From PALSA-968 sp964387075 (GTDB lineage Bacteria; Bacteroidota; Bacteroidia; B-17B0; Aurantibacillaceae), in contig CAYLVB010000002.1 in NCBI GenBank assembly GCA_964387075.1, forward strand, positions 124,001 through 188,000: a DNA stretch of 64,000 bases, read 5' to 3'. The notes below the pieces were generated by a model. It did no database searches. It saw only the letters and a program-made list of their open reading frames with translations, and was not told where the DNA came from. Position numbers and translations under genes: made by a program. The stretch's first letter is position 1. The number at the start of each line of letters is the position of its first letter. Shown piece after piece: positions 1 through 9,330 of the stretch.

Positions 1-323
1 AAAGAGGCAACAGCGATTATCCTGCGGGCACCAACAGCCAGTACCAGGCCTTCACTACCGTTAGTAATGCCTGGGAAGAGCTTGAATTTAAATTTTCGCA
101 GATACCCCAGGGAAGCGAAACCTCCACGACCGAGATAGACCAGGTGGTCCTTCTCTTCAATCCGAACTCTTCCACTTCCGACACCTATTATTTCGATGAG
201 ATCTCGGGCCCCGGGCTTGTTGTCAGTACACCGGACAAGATCGTTCAGCCCGATAATAAGGTAAATAAGAGAACCGAGCCGATCGTTAAGAAAAAAACGG
301 GAAAAAGATCAGCCAAAAAATAA
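1..323 (+). CDS. C-terminal part of a beta-sandwich carbohydrate-binding-like protein (truncated by window edge)
   Basis: The frame starting at base 3 is open from the window edge to a TAA at 321-323 and gives about 106 residues without a start codon. The translation contains the pattern WEELEFKF, then VDQVVLLFNP-like strands (here IDQVVLLFNP), then TYYFDEI. Such a pattern is typical of the last strands of carbohydrate-binding beta-sandwich modules attached to secreted glycoside hydrolases. It ends in a lysine-rich tail (KKKTGKRSAKK) rather than a T9SS sorting domain. The catalytic part, if any, lies upstream of the window. The next gene starts 48 bp downstream on the same strand and is a glucoamylase, which supports a carbohydrate context. 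The module assignment is an inference from strand pattern only. Confidence 0.6.
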   Translation, partial: RGNSDYPAGTNSQYQAFTTVSNAWEELEFKFSQIPQGSETSTTEIDQVVLLFNPNSSTSDTYYFDEISGPGLVVSTPDKIVQPDNKVNKRTEPIVKKKTGKRSAKK

Positions 324-371
324 TGTAACATCAGGAGGAGATCATCTCCAGGAACCTAGAAATCTATAAGA

Positions 372-2858
372 ATGTATAAGAAAGAAAAATTTGCGTTTGG
401 TTGGCCGGGCATTGACGCAAGGTGGACAACCAGCGCTAAAAGCGGGGTCGGAAGTGCATTGCACTCAACCAGTAAAGTTTGGTATTCGATCAGTAATGGC
501 ATCCTGAACGAGATCTATTATCCCCAGGTGGATAAGGCCTGTACCCGCGATCTGAACCTGATCGTTACCGATGGCAAGGAATTTTTCTCAGAAGAGAAAT
601 GCGATACCGTGCATCATATCAAGAACATCGCCAATGGAGTTCCGGGATATATTGTTACGAATTCCTGTAAAGCCCATCATTACCGCATAGAGAAGGAGAT
701 CATCTCCGATCCATCCCGCGATACGATCCTGCAGCGCATCCAGTTCTTTCCTATGAACAAGAAGAGAAAGGATTTTAAAATGTTCATACTCCTCGCGCCG
801 CATATCGGAAATTCAGGCGCCGGAAACACAGCTTGGGTAGGAAACTACAAAGGACTATCCATGTTATTTGCGCAACGCAACGGGGTAGCCATGGCGCTTG
901 CCTGCTCCATTCCCTGGAAAAAGGGCTCGGCCGGTTTCGTAGGAACTTCTGACGGATGGCAGGACCTGAAAAATCATAAAGAGATGGCCTGGGAATTTGA
1001 GCGCGCCGAGAACGGGAACGTGGCACTTACCGGCGAGTTCGATATGCAGGAATCCAATACGAACAATTTTGTGGTGGCCCTGGGGTTTGGTACAAGCCCC
1101 GAAGAGGCCGGGCAACGCGCGCGGGCAAGCATACTCGAGAGTTTTGAGTCGGCAAAGACCAAATTCATACAGGAATGGGAGGAATGGAAAAAAACGCTTT
1201 ACATCGCCGATTCTAAGAAGAACGGTTCACCAAAATATTTCGGCATCAGCGCAGCCATGCTGCGCGTGCACGAGTCAAAACGTCACCCGGGCGGCTTGAT
1301 CGCGAGTCTCTCTATTCCCTGGGGCTTTAATAAAGGCGACGATGATCTGGGAGGCTATCACTTAGTATGGCCACGTGATATGGTGCAAACAGCCGGAGGC
1401 TTATTGGCAGCGAAAGCTTTCAAGGACGCTCGCCGTGTATTGAATTACCTGATGGTTACACAAGAAGCGGATGGGCACTGGTCGCAGAACATGTGGCTTG
1501 ACGGAGAACCTTATTGGAAAGGGATACAGATGGATCAAACCGCGCTTCCTATTTTGCTCGTCGATCTTGTTAACCGTGAAACGAATTTAAGCGAAGCGGA
1601 AATAAAGCATTTTTGGCCCATGATCCGTAAAGCCGCGAGTTACCTGGTTATGAACGGGCCTATTACCGAGCAGGACCGCTGGGAGGAAAATGCCGGATAC
1701 TCCACCTTCACCATTGCGGTAGAGATAGCCGCCCTGCTGATAGCGGCGGATTACGCGGATCTCAACAATGAGCCGCTGCTGGCGGTTTACCTCAGGGAAA
1801 CCGCGGATTCATGGAATTCCAGCGTGGAGCGCTGGACCTATGTAACCGGCTCCGATCTTGCAAAATTTGTGGGAGTAGAAGGATATTACGTGCGCATCAG
1901 TTCCAAAAATGCTTTTGAATCGGGAAACCCGGGCGCAGATCTGCTCACGATCTCGAACCGACCCAAGGGTGAGAATATTTGTCCCGCATCAGAAATGGTG
2001 AGCCCGGACGCGCTCGCGCTGGTACGATACGGTTTGCGATCGGCAGATGATCCAAGAATTTTGAATACCATCAAAGTCATCGACGCCACTTTGAAATTTG
2101 AAGGACCTTCGGGGCCGGTTTGGTACAGGTACAATGGCGATGGTTATGGCGAGCAGGTAGATGGCAGACCGTTCAACTGCACCGGCATCGGACGACCCTG
2201 GCCTTTGCTTACCGGCGAACGCGCGCACTATGAAGTGGCGGCCGGAAACATGGCCTACGCCCAGGAATTACTGAAGACCGTAGAGAACTATGCTAATGAA
2301 ACAGGATTGTTCCCCGAGCAGATATGGGATTCGGAGGACATTCCCGAATGCGGATTGTTTCTCGGAAAAGCTTCCGGCTCGGCCATGCCCCTGGTGTGGG
2401 CCCACTCAGAATACATGAAGCTGTGCAGGTCGCTCAAAGCCAAGAAGATCTTTGACATGCCCGCGCAGACCCGCGAACGCTACCTCGTTAAGAAGACGGA
2501 TTCAAACATCTTCATCTGGAACTTTAATAATCAGCACAAATCTTTCCCAAAAGAAAAAAACCTTCGATTGCATTGCCTCGCTTCTGCCACCATACGTTGG
2601 ACCAAGGATGATTGGGCAACCTGGCAGGAAGAAACCACGCTGGACTCAGGTCTGGGCGTACATTTTGCCGATCTGTCTACGAACGATCTCGCGCATGGCC
2701 AAAAAGTGATCTTTACTTTTTATTGGCACGAATCCGGGAATTGGGAGGGAATTGACTATTTTTTAACTGTTGATAAAGACCTGTCTCTGCAAAGTCCTTC
2801 CGAGGGACAAAAGGGCCCCGGGGGCAGGGATAGATCCAAGATATTACTTCCCTCTTAA
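372..2858 (+). CDS. Glucoamylase (glucan 1,4-alpha-glucosidase), GH15
   Basis: This 828-residue protein has the layout of prokaryotic GH15 glucoamylases: an N-terminal beta-sandwich domain (about residues 10-270), an (alpha/alpha)6 catalytic barrel (about 290-690), and a C-terminal beta-rich tail (about 705-810). Visible family motifs are YHLVWPRDM (329-337), QDRWEEN (434-440) with the likely general acid Glu438, and LFPEQIWD (646-653) with the likely general base Glu649. These enzymes release beta-glucose from the non-reducing ends of alpha-1,4-glucans. The N-terminus (MYKKEKFAFGWPG) has no signal peptide, so the enzyme is probably cytosolic and acts on glycogen or imported maltodextrin. Length matches the family. 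A glycogen-type operon lies about 9.7 kb downstream. Confidence 0.93.
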   Translation: MYKKEKFAFGWPGIDARWTTSAKSGVGSALHSTSKVWYSISNGILNEIYYPQVDKACTRDLNLIVTDGKEFFSEEKCDTVHHIKNIANGVPGYIVTNSCKAHHYRIEKEIISDPSRDTILQRIQFFPMNKKRKDFKMFILLAPHIGNSGAGNTAWVGNYKGLSMLFAQRNGVAMALACSIPWKKGSAGFVGTSDGWQDLKNHKEMAWEFERAENGNVALTGEFDMQESNTNNFVVALGFGTSPEEAGQRARASILESFESAKTKFIQEWEEWKKTLYIADSKKNGSPKYFGISAAMLRVHESKRHPGGLIASLSIPWGFNKGDDDLGGYHLVWPRDMVQTAGGLLAAKAFKDARRVLNYLMVTQEADGHWSQNMWLDGEPYWKGIQMDQTALPILLVDLVNRETNLSEAEIKHFWPMIRKAASYLVMNGPITEQDRWEENAGYSTFTIAVEIAALLIAADYADLNNEPLLAVYLRETADSWNSSVERWTYVTGSDLAKFVGVEGYYVRISSKNAFESGNPGADLLTISNRPKGENICPASEMVSPDALALVRYGLRSADDPRILNTIKVIDATLKFEGPSGPVWYRYNGDGYGEQVDGRPFNCTGIGRPWPLLTGERAHYEVAAGNMAYAQELLKTVENYANETGLFPEQIWDSEDIPECGLFLGKASGSAMPLVWAHSEYMKLCRSLKAKKIFDMPAQTRERYLVKKTDSNIFIWNFNNQHKSFPKEKNLRLHCLASATIRWTKDDWATWQEETTLDSGLGVHFADLSTNDLAHGQKVIFTFYWHESGNWEGIDYFLTVDKDLSLQSPSEGQKGPGGRDRSKILLPS

Positions 2859-2947
2859 AGCGGGTTTTCCCACGCAACAATTTTCCTATTCAGGCTACTG
2901 AAAATACCTTGTGGACGAATATGAAAAGTTCTCCTTCACTCACGCTC

Positions 2948-2955
2948 TACCTTTG
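2948..2955 (+). promoter_or_regulatory. Bacteroidota -7 promoter box upstream of the receiver-domain gene
   Basis: TACCTTTG is an exact match to TAnnTTTG. It lies 21 bp before the ATG at 2977, inside the longer GTG-initiated reading frame, which argues that the true start is the ATG. No clear -33 TTG at the usual spacing is seen. Confidence 0.5.
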
Positions 2956-2976
2956 AAAAGGAAATGGAGAAATTCT

Positions 2977-3468
2977 ATGCTCAACGAAACAAGGGAACAT
3001 ATTTTTATCGTAGAGGATAACGAGATCTATTCGATGATGCTGGATTATATCCTGTCTAAGGATAGTGTATATAAATTCTCCAGTTTCAAATCGGGAGAAG
3101 AGTGTCTCCAGAACCTTTCTCAAAACCCCGATGTGATCATATTGGATTATGCGCTCCCGGGAATGAACGGTTACGATACATTGCTGGAAATAAAAAAATA
3201 CAACCCTGCCATTCATGTGCTGATGCTCACCAACAACAAGGATATGAAACTTGCTTTGAAATTGTTACAGGCAGGCGCTGATGATTATATATTGAAGCAG
3301 GGCCACGGGGAGAAACAGATCATTGATAAGATCGAGGCTTTGCTTGTGGAAGATGAGATCCGCGAGAATCAGCAATCAAGCACCCGCAACAAAGAACTTG
3401 TAAAAAAACTGGCATACGGCCTGGCTGTCGCTTCGGCGGTAATAGCGGGCGTACTTTACTTTACTTAA
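2977..3468 (+). CDS. Response-regulator receiver domain with C-terminal membrane anchor
   Basis: The 163-residue protein is a CheY-like receiver domain. Acidic residues sit in IVEDNE (11-16), the phospho-acceptor Asp57 in VIILDYALPG, the switch Thr85 in LMLTNN, and Lys107 in YILKQ. There is no DNA-binding or enzymatic output domain. A short charged linker follows, then one hydrophobic segment (about 144-162, AYGLAVASAVIAGVLYF), which looks like a tail anchor in the inner membrane. The frame can be extended to a GTG at 2911, but a -7 box lies within that extension, so the ATG at 2977 is preferred. It is followed after 6 bp by a TPR-protein gene, probably in one operon. Its histidine kinase is not encoded nearby. 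Confidence 0.85.
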   Translation: MLNETREHIFIVEDNEIYSMMLDYILSKDSVYKFSSFKSGEECLQNLSQNPDVIILDYALPGMNGYDTLLEIKKYNPAIHVLMLTNNKDMKLALKLLQAGADDYILKQGHGEKQIIDKIEALLVEDEIRENQQSSTRNKELVKKLAYGLAVASAVIAGVLYFT

Positions 3469-3474
3469 GCAAAG

Positions 3475-4674
3475 ATGAAAATTCCCTGCGCCATATCTTT
3501 TGCAATATTTTTTCTCACTTTTCAGGTAGCGCTCACGCAACCCGGCGAAAATAAGGATTTTGCAAGCAACGCAACTGCAACCGCCGGCGCCTCCAATCCG
3601 GCTACTGTTACCACGGCACTTACGTATCTAAATTCAGGCATTGAAAAAAAGAATGCAAAGTCCTACCATGAGGCTATAGCCGATTTTACCAAGGCATTGG
3701 ACGCCGACTCAACCCTGGTAGCGGCCTACATCAACCGCGCGCAGGTAAAAAGCCAGTTATTGGATTACAAGAGTGCCATTTCCGATTACAACCGCGCCTT
3801 AAAATTAAAACCAAGCTGGGAAGAACAATACGAGATACATTACAACAAAGGATTAACGCTCGCCTTGCTGGATAACCTGAAAGCGGCCATGTCTGACTTC
3901 GATTACAGTATCCGCATGAAACCCGAAAGAGCAGATGCTTATTATAACCGAAGCATTGTAAAAGGAATGATAGGGGATTATACCGGTGAGCTTAAGGATA
4001 TCAATAAAGTGATCTCCTTAAGACCTAATGATGCCCAGGCCTATAACAGTCGTGGCATTGTTCACTCTGTAATGGGAAATTACGCTACGGCCATAGCGGA
4101 TTATACCAAGGCCATTGAATTAGACAAGGGTAAGGTGGATGTATATTTTAACCGCGGTTTGATCTATTACCAGCAAAAGAAATATTTCGAAGCGCTTAAT
4201 GATTTCAACATGGTGATCCAGCTGAAGCCTGATGCTGAAACCTATAATCGAAGGGCCAATGTGCGTTGCCGTTTGAAAGATCTCCGCGGCGCTTTTGATG
4301 ATTATAATGAAGCCATTAAAATGAGGGCCGACGATCCCATTGCTTATCTGAACCGCGGTCAATTGAAGCACGATCTTAAGGATTACAAATCCGCGATCGA
4401 TGATTACACAGAGGCCATCAAATTGAAGCCGGATTATTCTGCCGCGTTCTATTACCGCGGACTTGCAAAGAGCAAGCTGAATGATGTAAATGGAGAAATA
4501 GCGGATTATACCAAGGCCATTGAGTATAAACCCGATTACGAAAGTGCGTACAACCAGCGGGGCATGGCCCGGTATGGGATAGGCGACAAGGCAGGCGGAT
4601 GTGAGGATCTTGACAAAGCGGTGAAACTGGGAAGTGACGCCGCGTATAATAATCTCCTTTCGCACTGCAAGTAA
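3475..4674 (+). CDS. Secreted tetratricopeptide-repeat (TPR) protein
   Basis: The 399-residue protein starts with a signal peptide (cleavage near LTQPG, about residue 22) and then consists almost wholly of TPR repeats of 34 residues from about residue 45 to 395. The unit pattern is A.YNRG..K...GDY..AI.DYTKAI.LKP, repeated roughly ten times. TPR solenoids bind partner proteins, and this one would act in the periplasm or at the outer membrane. It follows the membrane-anchored receiver gene by 6 bp and precedes an outer-membrane barrel gene by about 40 bp. The unit may therefore form one envelope complex, but this is inference. No enzymatic domain is visible. Confidence 0.9.
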   Translation: MKIPCAISFAIFFLTFQVALTQPGENKDFASNATATAGASNPATVTTALTYLNSGIEKKNAKSYHEAIADFTKALDADSTLVAAYINRAQVKSQLLDYKSAISDYNRALKLKPSWEEQYEIHYNKGLTLALLDNLKAAMSDFDYSIRMKPERADAYYNRSIVKGMIGDYTGELKDINKVISLRPNDAQAYNSRGIVHSVMGNYATAIADYTKAIELDKGKVDVYFNRGLIYYQQKKYFEALNDFNMVIQLKPDAETYNRRANVRCRLKDLRGAFDDYNEAIKMRADDPIAYLNRGQLKHDLKDYKSAIDDYTEAIKLKPDYSAAFYYRGLAKSKLNDVNGEIADYTKAIEYKPDYESAYNQRGMARYGIGDKAGGCEDLDKAVKLGSDAAYNNLLSHCK

Positions 4675-4715
4675 GAAAATAATCCGGCGGCTTATGCCGC
4701 TCATAATTAGCATAT

Positions 4716-5648
4716 ATGAGCAAAGTAACAGCACCCGTTCAGGTAAAATACATTGTACTATTCTGGTTGTTCTGCTCACTTGGCGTAAAAGCGCAGATCG
4801 TGATCAACGAGGAGCCCAGGCGACTGTATTACGATTTTGCCGTTAAACGTATCACGAAGTTCAAGGACATGCGGAATTTCCGTGATGTTTTTCACGTGAA
4901 CAAATACCTGATGGGGAAGAACAGGATCTCCGGGAATTTATCCTACAACACCGGGCGGGTGCTCATTGCCGATGAAACCTCTGTGAGGGAGGAATATCGG
5001 CACGCCCTCGGTGTTTTTACAAAGATCCGCTTCTTTGAAGAGTTCAGCTTCAATACCACTTTTTTCTTCGACTTCAACAATCGCGCTACAGCCCGCTGGA
5101 TATCTGATTATTCTTACTCGATAGCCAGGTACAATTGGAGGCCTAATAAGTTCAATTACGGGTACGAGAACTATATAAACAACAAGTATACCGACGACCT
5201 AAAGACAATGGGCGATAAATTCCTGGAGGGCTATTATTTCGTTTCTTATGCGCATAACCTGCTGGGCAAAACACTACGCCTGGATAGTACGACCAATCTT
5301 AAATTCATGTATTTTGTTCGTTATGCCATAAAATACCGCGATGAGTTTGATGTAACACATGGCGGTTTTAGCTCCGGTAAGCCGTCGCTCGGAATGGCTG
5401 CTCGTTTTACTATTTGGAGAAACCTCTATGTAGAAGGCGCAGCTTATTATTATGTAAATCCCGCGCAGCGTCAACCCTGGGACCCCGATTATTCTTATGG
5501 CTTTGGTTATTTCGACTGGCGCTCGTTCCGCATTTCCATTACCTATGGCAACTGGGCGATCAACAGGTTCAATCCTTCGGATAAAAAATACCCGGGATAT
5601 GGATTTATTGATGGGCAATTCCGCGTGATCGCCAACTGGATATGGTAA
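4716..5648 (+). CDS. Putative outer-membrane beta-barrel protein, unknown function
   Basis: The 310-residue protein has an N-terminal signal segment (VKYIVLFWLFCSLGVKAQ, cleavage near residue 27). Its body has alternating aromatic and polar strands, for example FSFNTTFFFDFNN and NLYVEGAAYYYVNP, and it ends in aromatic residues (VIANWIW). That is the usual signature of an outer-membrane barrel of roughly 10-14 strands. I do not recognise a named family. It stands 10 bp before the GH26 gene and after the TPR gene, so it may serve in export or capture of the glycan handled by that enzyme. This role is inferred from context only. Confidence 0.7.
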   Translation: MSKVTAPVQVKYIVLFWLFCSLGVKAQIVINEEPRRLYYDFAVKRITKFKDMRNFRDVFHVNKYLMGKNRISGNLSYNTGRVLIADETSVREEYRHALGVFTKIRFFEEFSFNTTFFFDFNNRATARWISDYSYSIARYNWRPNKFNYGYENYINNKYTDDLKTMGDKFLEGYYFVSYAHNLLGKTLRLDSTTNLKFMYFVRYAIKYRDEFDVTHGGFSSGKPSLGMAARFTIWRNLYVEGAAYYYVNPAQRQPWDPDYSYGFGYFDWRSFRISITYGNWAINRFNPSDKKYPGYGFIDGQFRVIANWIW

Positions 5649-5658
5649 TAAAAAGCCC

Positions 5659-7254
5659 ATGCCTTACAGGATCTTTCTGATTTTTTGTTTCCTGCAGTTA
5701 TCACTGACCGCCCAACTGAAATATATCGTAGAGGATTTCGAAGGGTTTGCCGTGGGAGATAAGGACCTGGTAAAGAACGGGATCTTCTCATACGGAAAAA
5801 TAAGCGCAGCGATACAAAAGCGTGGGAACACCGGTACTAATTACATAGAGAGTCGTTTCATTACACTCAATTGTAGATCCGGGATCGAACATGGCGGGTG
5901 GGGAAAAGGCATGAACACATTGATCGAACTGGAGAAGGCCACCGACCATTTTAATTTCTTTTGTAATTATTTAGGGAAGAAACTTACCCTGCGTCTAGAG
6001 ATGCGTGAGGATGATAATGGGGATGGTATGTACCAGGAAGCCCTGGATGATGCCTGGACCGGAGAGATTATTTTGGAACCATCAACGGGAATTGATCCCT
6101 GGAAAATTGTTTCTTTACCCCTGGCAGATCTCAAGGACAGGAACGCCGGGGGAGACGGGACATTCAATTGTTCGTATAAGGATGGGAAATTATTGGAATT
6201 GCTGTTTGTTTTTGATCATCTTCAGGTGAATGAGCAGGTATCTTTTGATCTTTTCAATTTCTCTTATGGAAAATTTGCCCCGGCTAAAGCGAGTGAGAGT
6301 ACCTGCGCCATTGGTTTTTGGGCGAAGGAAGAAGATCTGGATGTTCTTTGGATCCCTCAAGCATTTGAAAAAATGTTTGGCCAGGAGAAAAGTCTTACTG
6401 TTGTGCATTTTTTTCAACCGCTGGCTACAGATGGAGGCAGCATGCCTAACAATTACCCTTTGGTAAAGCAGATCAATGATCTTATTTCCGCCGGTTACCA
6501 GCCGATGATAACCTTAGAGAACCGGTATGTGAATGTTGGTTCAAAGATCAAACAACCTAACCTCTATTCTATCACCGAAGGGCACCTTGACGCTTTCCTT
6601 ACACAGTGGGCCAAACGCATCAAGGAGGTCGATGGAATTGTTTTAGTGAGGTTACTGCATGAATTCAACGGCAATTGGTATCCCTGGTGCCTTTCTAAGA
6701 ATGACCATGACCCGAAATTATTCGTCAAGGCCTTCCGGCACATGCATGACCTTTTCGCTAAAGAAAATGTAAAGAATGTGCGGTTTGTCTGGTGCCCAAA
6801 CTCCATGTCGGTGCCCCAGGAAAGCTGGAACTTCATCATGGATGCATACCCGGGCGATGCGTATGTAGACCTGCTGGGTATGGATATTTATAACGGAGCC
6901 GACCAGGATGCCGTTCTGTGGCGTTCATTTTTAAAAGAAGGGATTGAGAACTATTTTCTTTTCACCCATTTTCTCAAAGATAAGGAGGTGATCGTTTGCG
7001 AAACTGCAACCAGGGAAAGAAGTCAAAATGAAGGAGGTGATGCACCATCCAAGGCAGAATGGATCCTTCAAATGAGTAGGACTTTAAGCACCGACATGAG
7101 CAAGGTGCGCATGGTCGCCTGGTTCAATGAAAGGAAGTCGTTCCTTTTGAACTCCTCAAAGGGCTCGCTCTCGTCATTCCGGGAAGCCGTCGTTCGCAAT
7201 CCCTATTTTGAAGGCGGGAGTAAAGAATCTTCCTTTATTAAATTGATCCGGTAG
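5659..7254 (+). CDS. Secreted GH26 glycoside hydrolase with N-terminal carbohydrate-binding-like domain
   Basis: The 531-residue protein has a signal peptide (cleavage near residue 18, LTAQ). A beta-sandwich region follows (about 22-205; motifs VEDFEGF and GGWGKGMN), then a TIM-barrel GH26 domain (about 215-515). The acid/base Glu335 lies in LLHEFNGNWYPW, the GH26 hallmark, and the nucleophile Glu448 in VIVCETAT. GH26 members are endo-mannanases, beta-1,3-xylanases or lichenases, and the substrate here cannot be read from sequence. There is no T9SS sorting domain, so it is likely periplasmic. The sandwich domain resembles the stand-alone protein at 19612-20361. The gene converges on the CotH gene with a single base between the stops. 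Confidence 0.88.
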   Translation: MPYRIFLIFCFLQLSLTAQLKYIVEDFEGFAVGDKDLVKNGIFSYGKISAAIQKRGNTGTNYIESRFITLNCRSGIEHGGWGKGMNTLIELEKATDHFNFFCNYLGKKLTLRLEMREDDNGDGMYQEALDDAWTGEIILEPSTGIDPWKIVSLPLADLKDRNAGGDGTFNCSYKDGKLLELLFVFDHLQVNEQVSFDLFNFSYGKFAPAKASESTCAIGFWAKEEDLDVLWIPQAFEKMFGQEKSLTVVHFFQPLATDGGSMPNNYPLVKQINDLISAGYQPMITLENRYVNVGSKIKQPNLYSITEGHLDAFLTQWAKRIKEVDGIVLVRLLHEFNGNWYPWCLSKNDHDPKLFVKAFRHMHDLFAKENVKNVRFVWCPNSMSVPQESWNFIMDAYPGDAYVDLLGMDIYNGADQDAVLWRSFLKEGIENYFLFTHFLKDKEVIVCETATRERSQNEGGDAPSKAEWILQMSRTLSTDMSKVRMVAWFNERKSFLLNSSKGSLSSFREAVVRNPYFEGGSKESSFIKLIR

Positions 7255-7255
7255 C

Positions 7256-9304
7256 TTATTGGATCACTAATTTCCCTTTGCGCACATCATTATCTACCTG
7301 GAGCTGATAAAAGTAAACCCCTGCCGGTAACTGGTTCCTCTCGAACACAATGCTGGATTCTCCAACAGCCGCGTGCGCATTCAGGTAGCGTGCCACTTCT
7401 TTTCCAACCAGATCCGTCACGCTTAGGGAAATTTCCGCGCTTTTTGACAGATGAAGTTTGAAGGTTGTGTTCGAGTGCATGGGGTTTGGATAAACCGATA
7501 GTTCCTCCGGTGGTTTTTGGTTCGCGGCAACCTGGATATTGCATTGCCCTACAATGGCGGCATCCATCCAGGCAATGCGGTTAGCTACCCAGTTCTTCAG
7601 GTCGTTGACCTCGCCCCAATACGAAGCGCCGGCCTGCGATTGCGGATTTGGAAAAATAAAAGCACCAATGATCGGGAACTGCTTGAAATTCCGCTGCTGT
7701 GATTCGCCAAGCGCGTTTGCCGAAGAATCTATGTAATTATTGATCGCAGTCAGGCTTAGGAAGCTCTGCCTGTAATTATTCCATCGGCAGTAAAGTTCGT
7801 TGGTAAATTGCGGATCCTGCATCATACGGCTCCACCAGGTAGGTGCAGGATAAGTACAGTCCTGCGACTGGTATTGCCAACCCACCGGGCTGGTTGTGTT
7901 TCCGTAATTGCAATTGTGCCAGGCAATGTCGTAATCCCATACCGGGCCAATGTGCATTTTTCCGCCTTTTGAGTAGTCTTTCTTGTACAGGTAAGTGCTT
8001 AGGCGGTAAGCGTCAACATTCTTACTTAGCTCATTCAGTATGAAATAATCAACAAAGGAGCCAAGCGCAATGTATTTTCTGTAACCCACAAGCGGGTCAG
8101 TATAATTCCATGCGTTCATGGCCGTCTCAAAACTGTCAACATAACTTTTGATGTAGTTCTTTTGCGCCAGCGTTATATCAACATCCTTAGGATATACGTA
8201 GTTGTAATAAAAGCGCGTGCCCGATTGACAATCTCCGGGCAATAAGGAATACCAGCCCGCTTCATCAGTTCGGTCTATTTTAACTATGTAGCCGCCCGAC
8301 ACCGCCGGAAAGGAATTTGCCGTATTACTGAGTGTATGAACATGCACGCGGTTCGAATCGCGTTTTACTTTTTCCATTAAACCGTAAACGCCCTGGTATT
8401 CGTTATTGATCACCACTTCAACACTCTTGTAGCGTGGCGCGTAATGTCCCATTTTCCGGAAAAGATCGTATGCCAGGGGTATCCTTATGAGTGTTTTGTC
8501 AATATAGGAAGCACCCAGTATCCAGTCGCTTTCAAGCGGCATTCCCAGTATCGGGCCGATCAATTCTGACCCTGTGATGGTTTGTGTTTCGAATGAATAG
8601 GATTTTTTTTCAAAGTTCTTGGTACTGCTGCCACGCACATGTATCTCTGCTTTACCGTTATAATTATTCCAGGGATCCGTAACATAATTTCGATTGGCCC
8701 CATTCCAAACAATGCCCATGTTCACAACCGTGTTGGCCTCCGTGATGGGCTGGGAGGTATTGATGAACACGATGGGAAGATTAGATGATTTCAGGAAGAC
8801 CGGGGGGGCGGGTATAGAACTTCCGAATGTCAAACTCCACGACACCAGTGTGCCCGCGTTAATTCCCGGGAAACCATCGTGCACAATTAAATTCCATGTG
8901 CCGTTTCCCGCTTGCCCTGTATTGAACCTGCCCAGGTAACCAACCGGTTTGTAGGTTCCGGTGTAAGGTGCAGATCCCAGTGTAGAAGAGGTGGTAGATT
9001 GATTGTCAAAGCAGCTGTTTGTATAATTAGAGCCGTTGGAACTGCTGCCGAGCGTGAGCTCTACGATCGTTCCGGATGGCGATCTCAGGTAGATATACAA
9101 CTCTGAATTGGCTGGATGATTAAGTGTAAAGCATACCTTTTCCAATCCAAAAACACTGTCTATCTGCGCAGGGAGGCCGGTGACGTTGATGGGAAAATAA
9201 GTATCTACCCCGTTATTGAGTATGGCCCCGCCGCCGCCATTATATACCTGGGCATTTAAGAAGAGGGAGCCGAAAAGCAGAAGTGTCGTAATTATTCTTT
9301 TCAT
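7256..9304 (-). CDS. CotH-like protein with proprotein-convertase P-domain and T9SS sorting domain
   Basis: The 682-residue protein starts at ATG 9304 with a signal peptide (MKRIITTLLLFGSLFLNAQ). The frame also allows an ATG at 9334, but that overlaps the stop of the upstream dksA-like gene and spoils the signal peptide. A P-domain (about 25-165: VCFTLNHPANSELYIYL, GTWNLIVHD) is followed by a CotH kinase-like domain (about 180-560: HVRGSSTKNFEKKSYSFE, IGPVWDYDIAWHN). The protein ends with a type A sorting domain (LSVYPNPMHSN to the final KGKLVIQ). CotH proteins are atypical protein kinases in Bacillus spores. In Bacteroidota the family is common on secreted surface proteins and its substrate is unknown. 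T9SS export to the cell surface is expected. Confidence 0.88.
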   Translation of the reverse strand: MKRIITTLLLFGSLFLNAQVYNGGGGAILNNGVDTYFPINVTGLPAQIDSVFGLEKVCFTLNHPANSELYIYLRSPSGTIVELTLGSSSNGSNYTNSCFDNQSTTSSTLGSAPYTGTYKPVGYLGRFNTGQAGNGTWNLIVHDGFPGINAGTLVSWSLTFGSSIPAPPVFLKSSNLPIVFINTSQPITEANTVVNMGIVWNGANRNYVTDPWNNYNGKAEIHVRGSSTKNFEKKSYSFETQTITGSELIGPILGMPLESDWILGASYIDKTLIRIPLAYDLFRKMGHYAPRYKSVEVVINNEYQGVYGLMEKVKRDSNRVHVHTLSNTANSFPAVSGGYIVKIDRTDEAGWYSLLPGDCQSGTRFYYNYVYPKDVDITLAQKNYIKSYVDSFETAMNAWNYTDPLVGYRKYIALGSFVDYFILNELSKNVDAYRLSTYLYKKDYSKGGKMHIGPVWDYDIAWHNCNYGNTTSPVGWQYQSQDCTYPAPTWWSRMMQDPQFTNELYCRWNNYRQSFLSLTAINNYIDSSANALGESQQRNFKQFPIIGAFIFPNPQSQAGASYWGEVNDLKNWVANRIAWMDAAIVGQCNIQVAANQKPPEELSVYPNPMHSNTTFKLHLSKSAEISLSVTDLVGKEVARYLNAHAAVGESSIVFERNQLPAGVYFYQLQVDNDVRKGKLVIQ

Positions 9305-9330
9305 ATGATTTTTTTTAATTAGGTGATAGA

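Noticed and set aside
3535..4660. Tandem DNA repeats of about 102 bp
   Set aside because: They are explained by the 34-residue TPR units of the protein encoded there.
4120..4779. A 219-codon minus-strand open frame
   Set aside because: It is antisense to the TPR repeats; the repeated nature of the TPR gene keeps one opposite frame open by chance.
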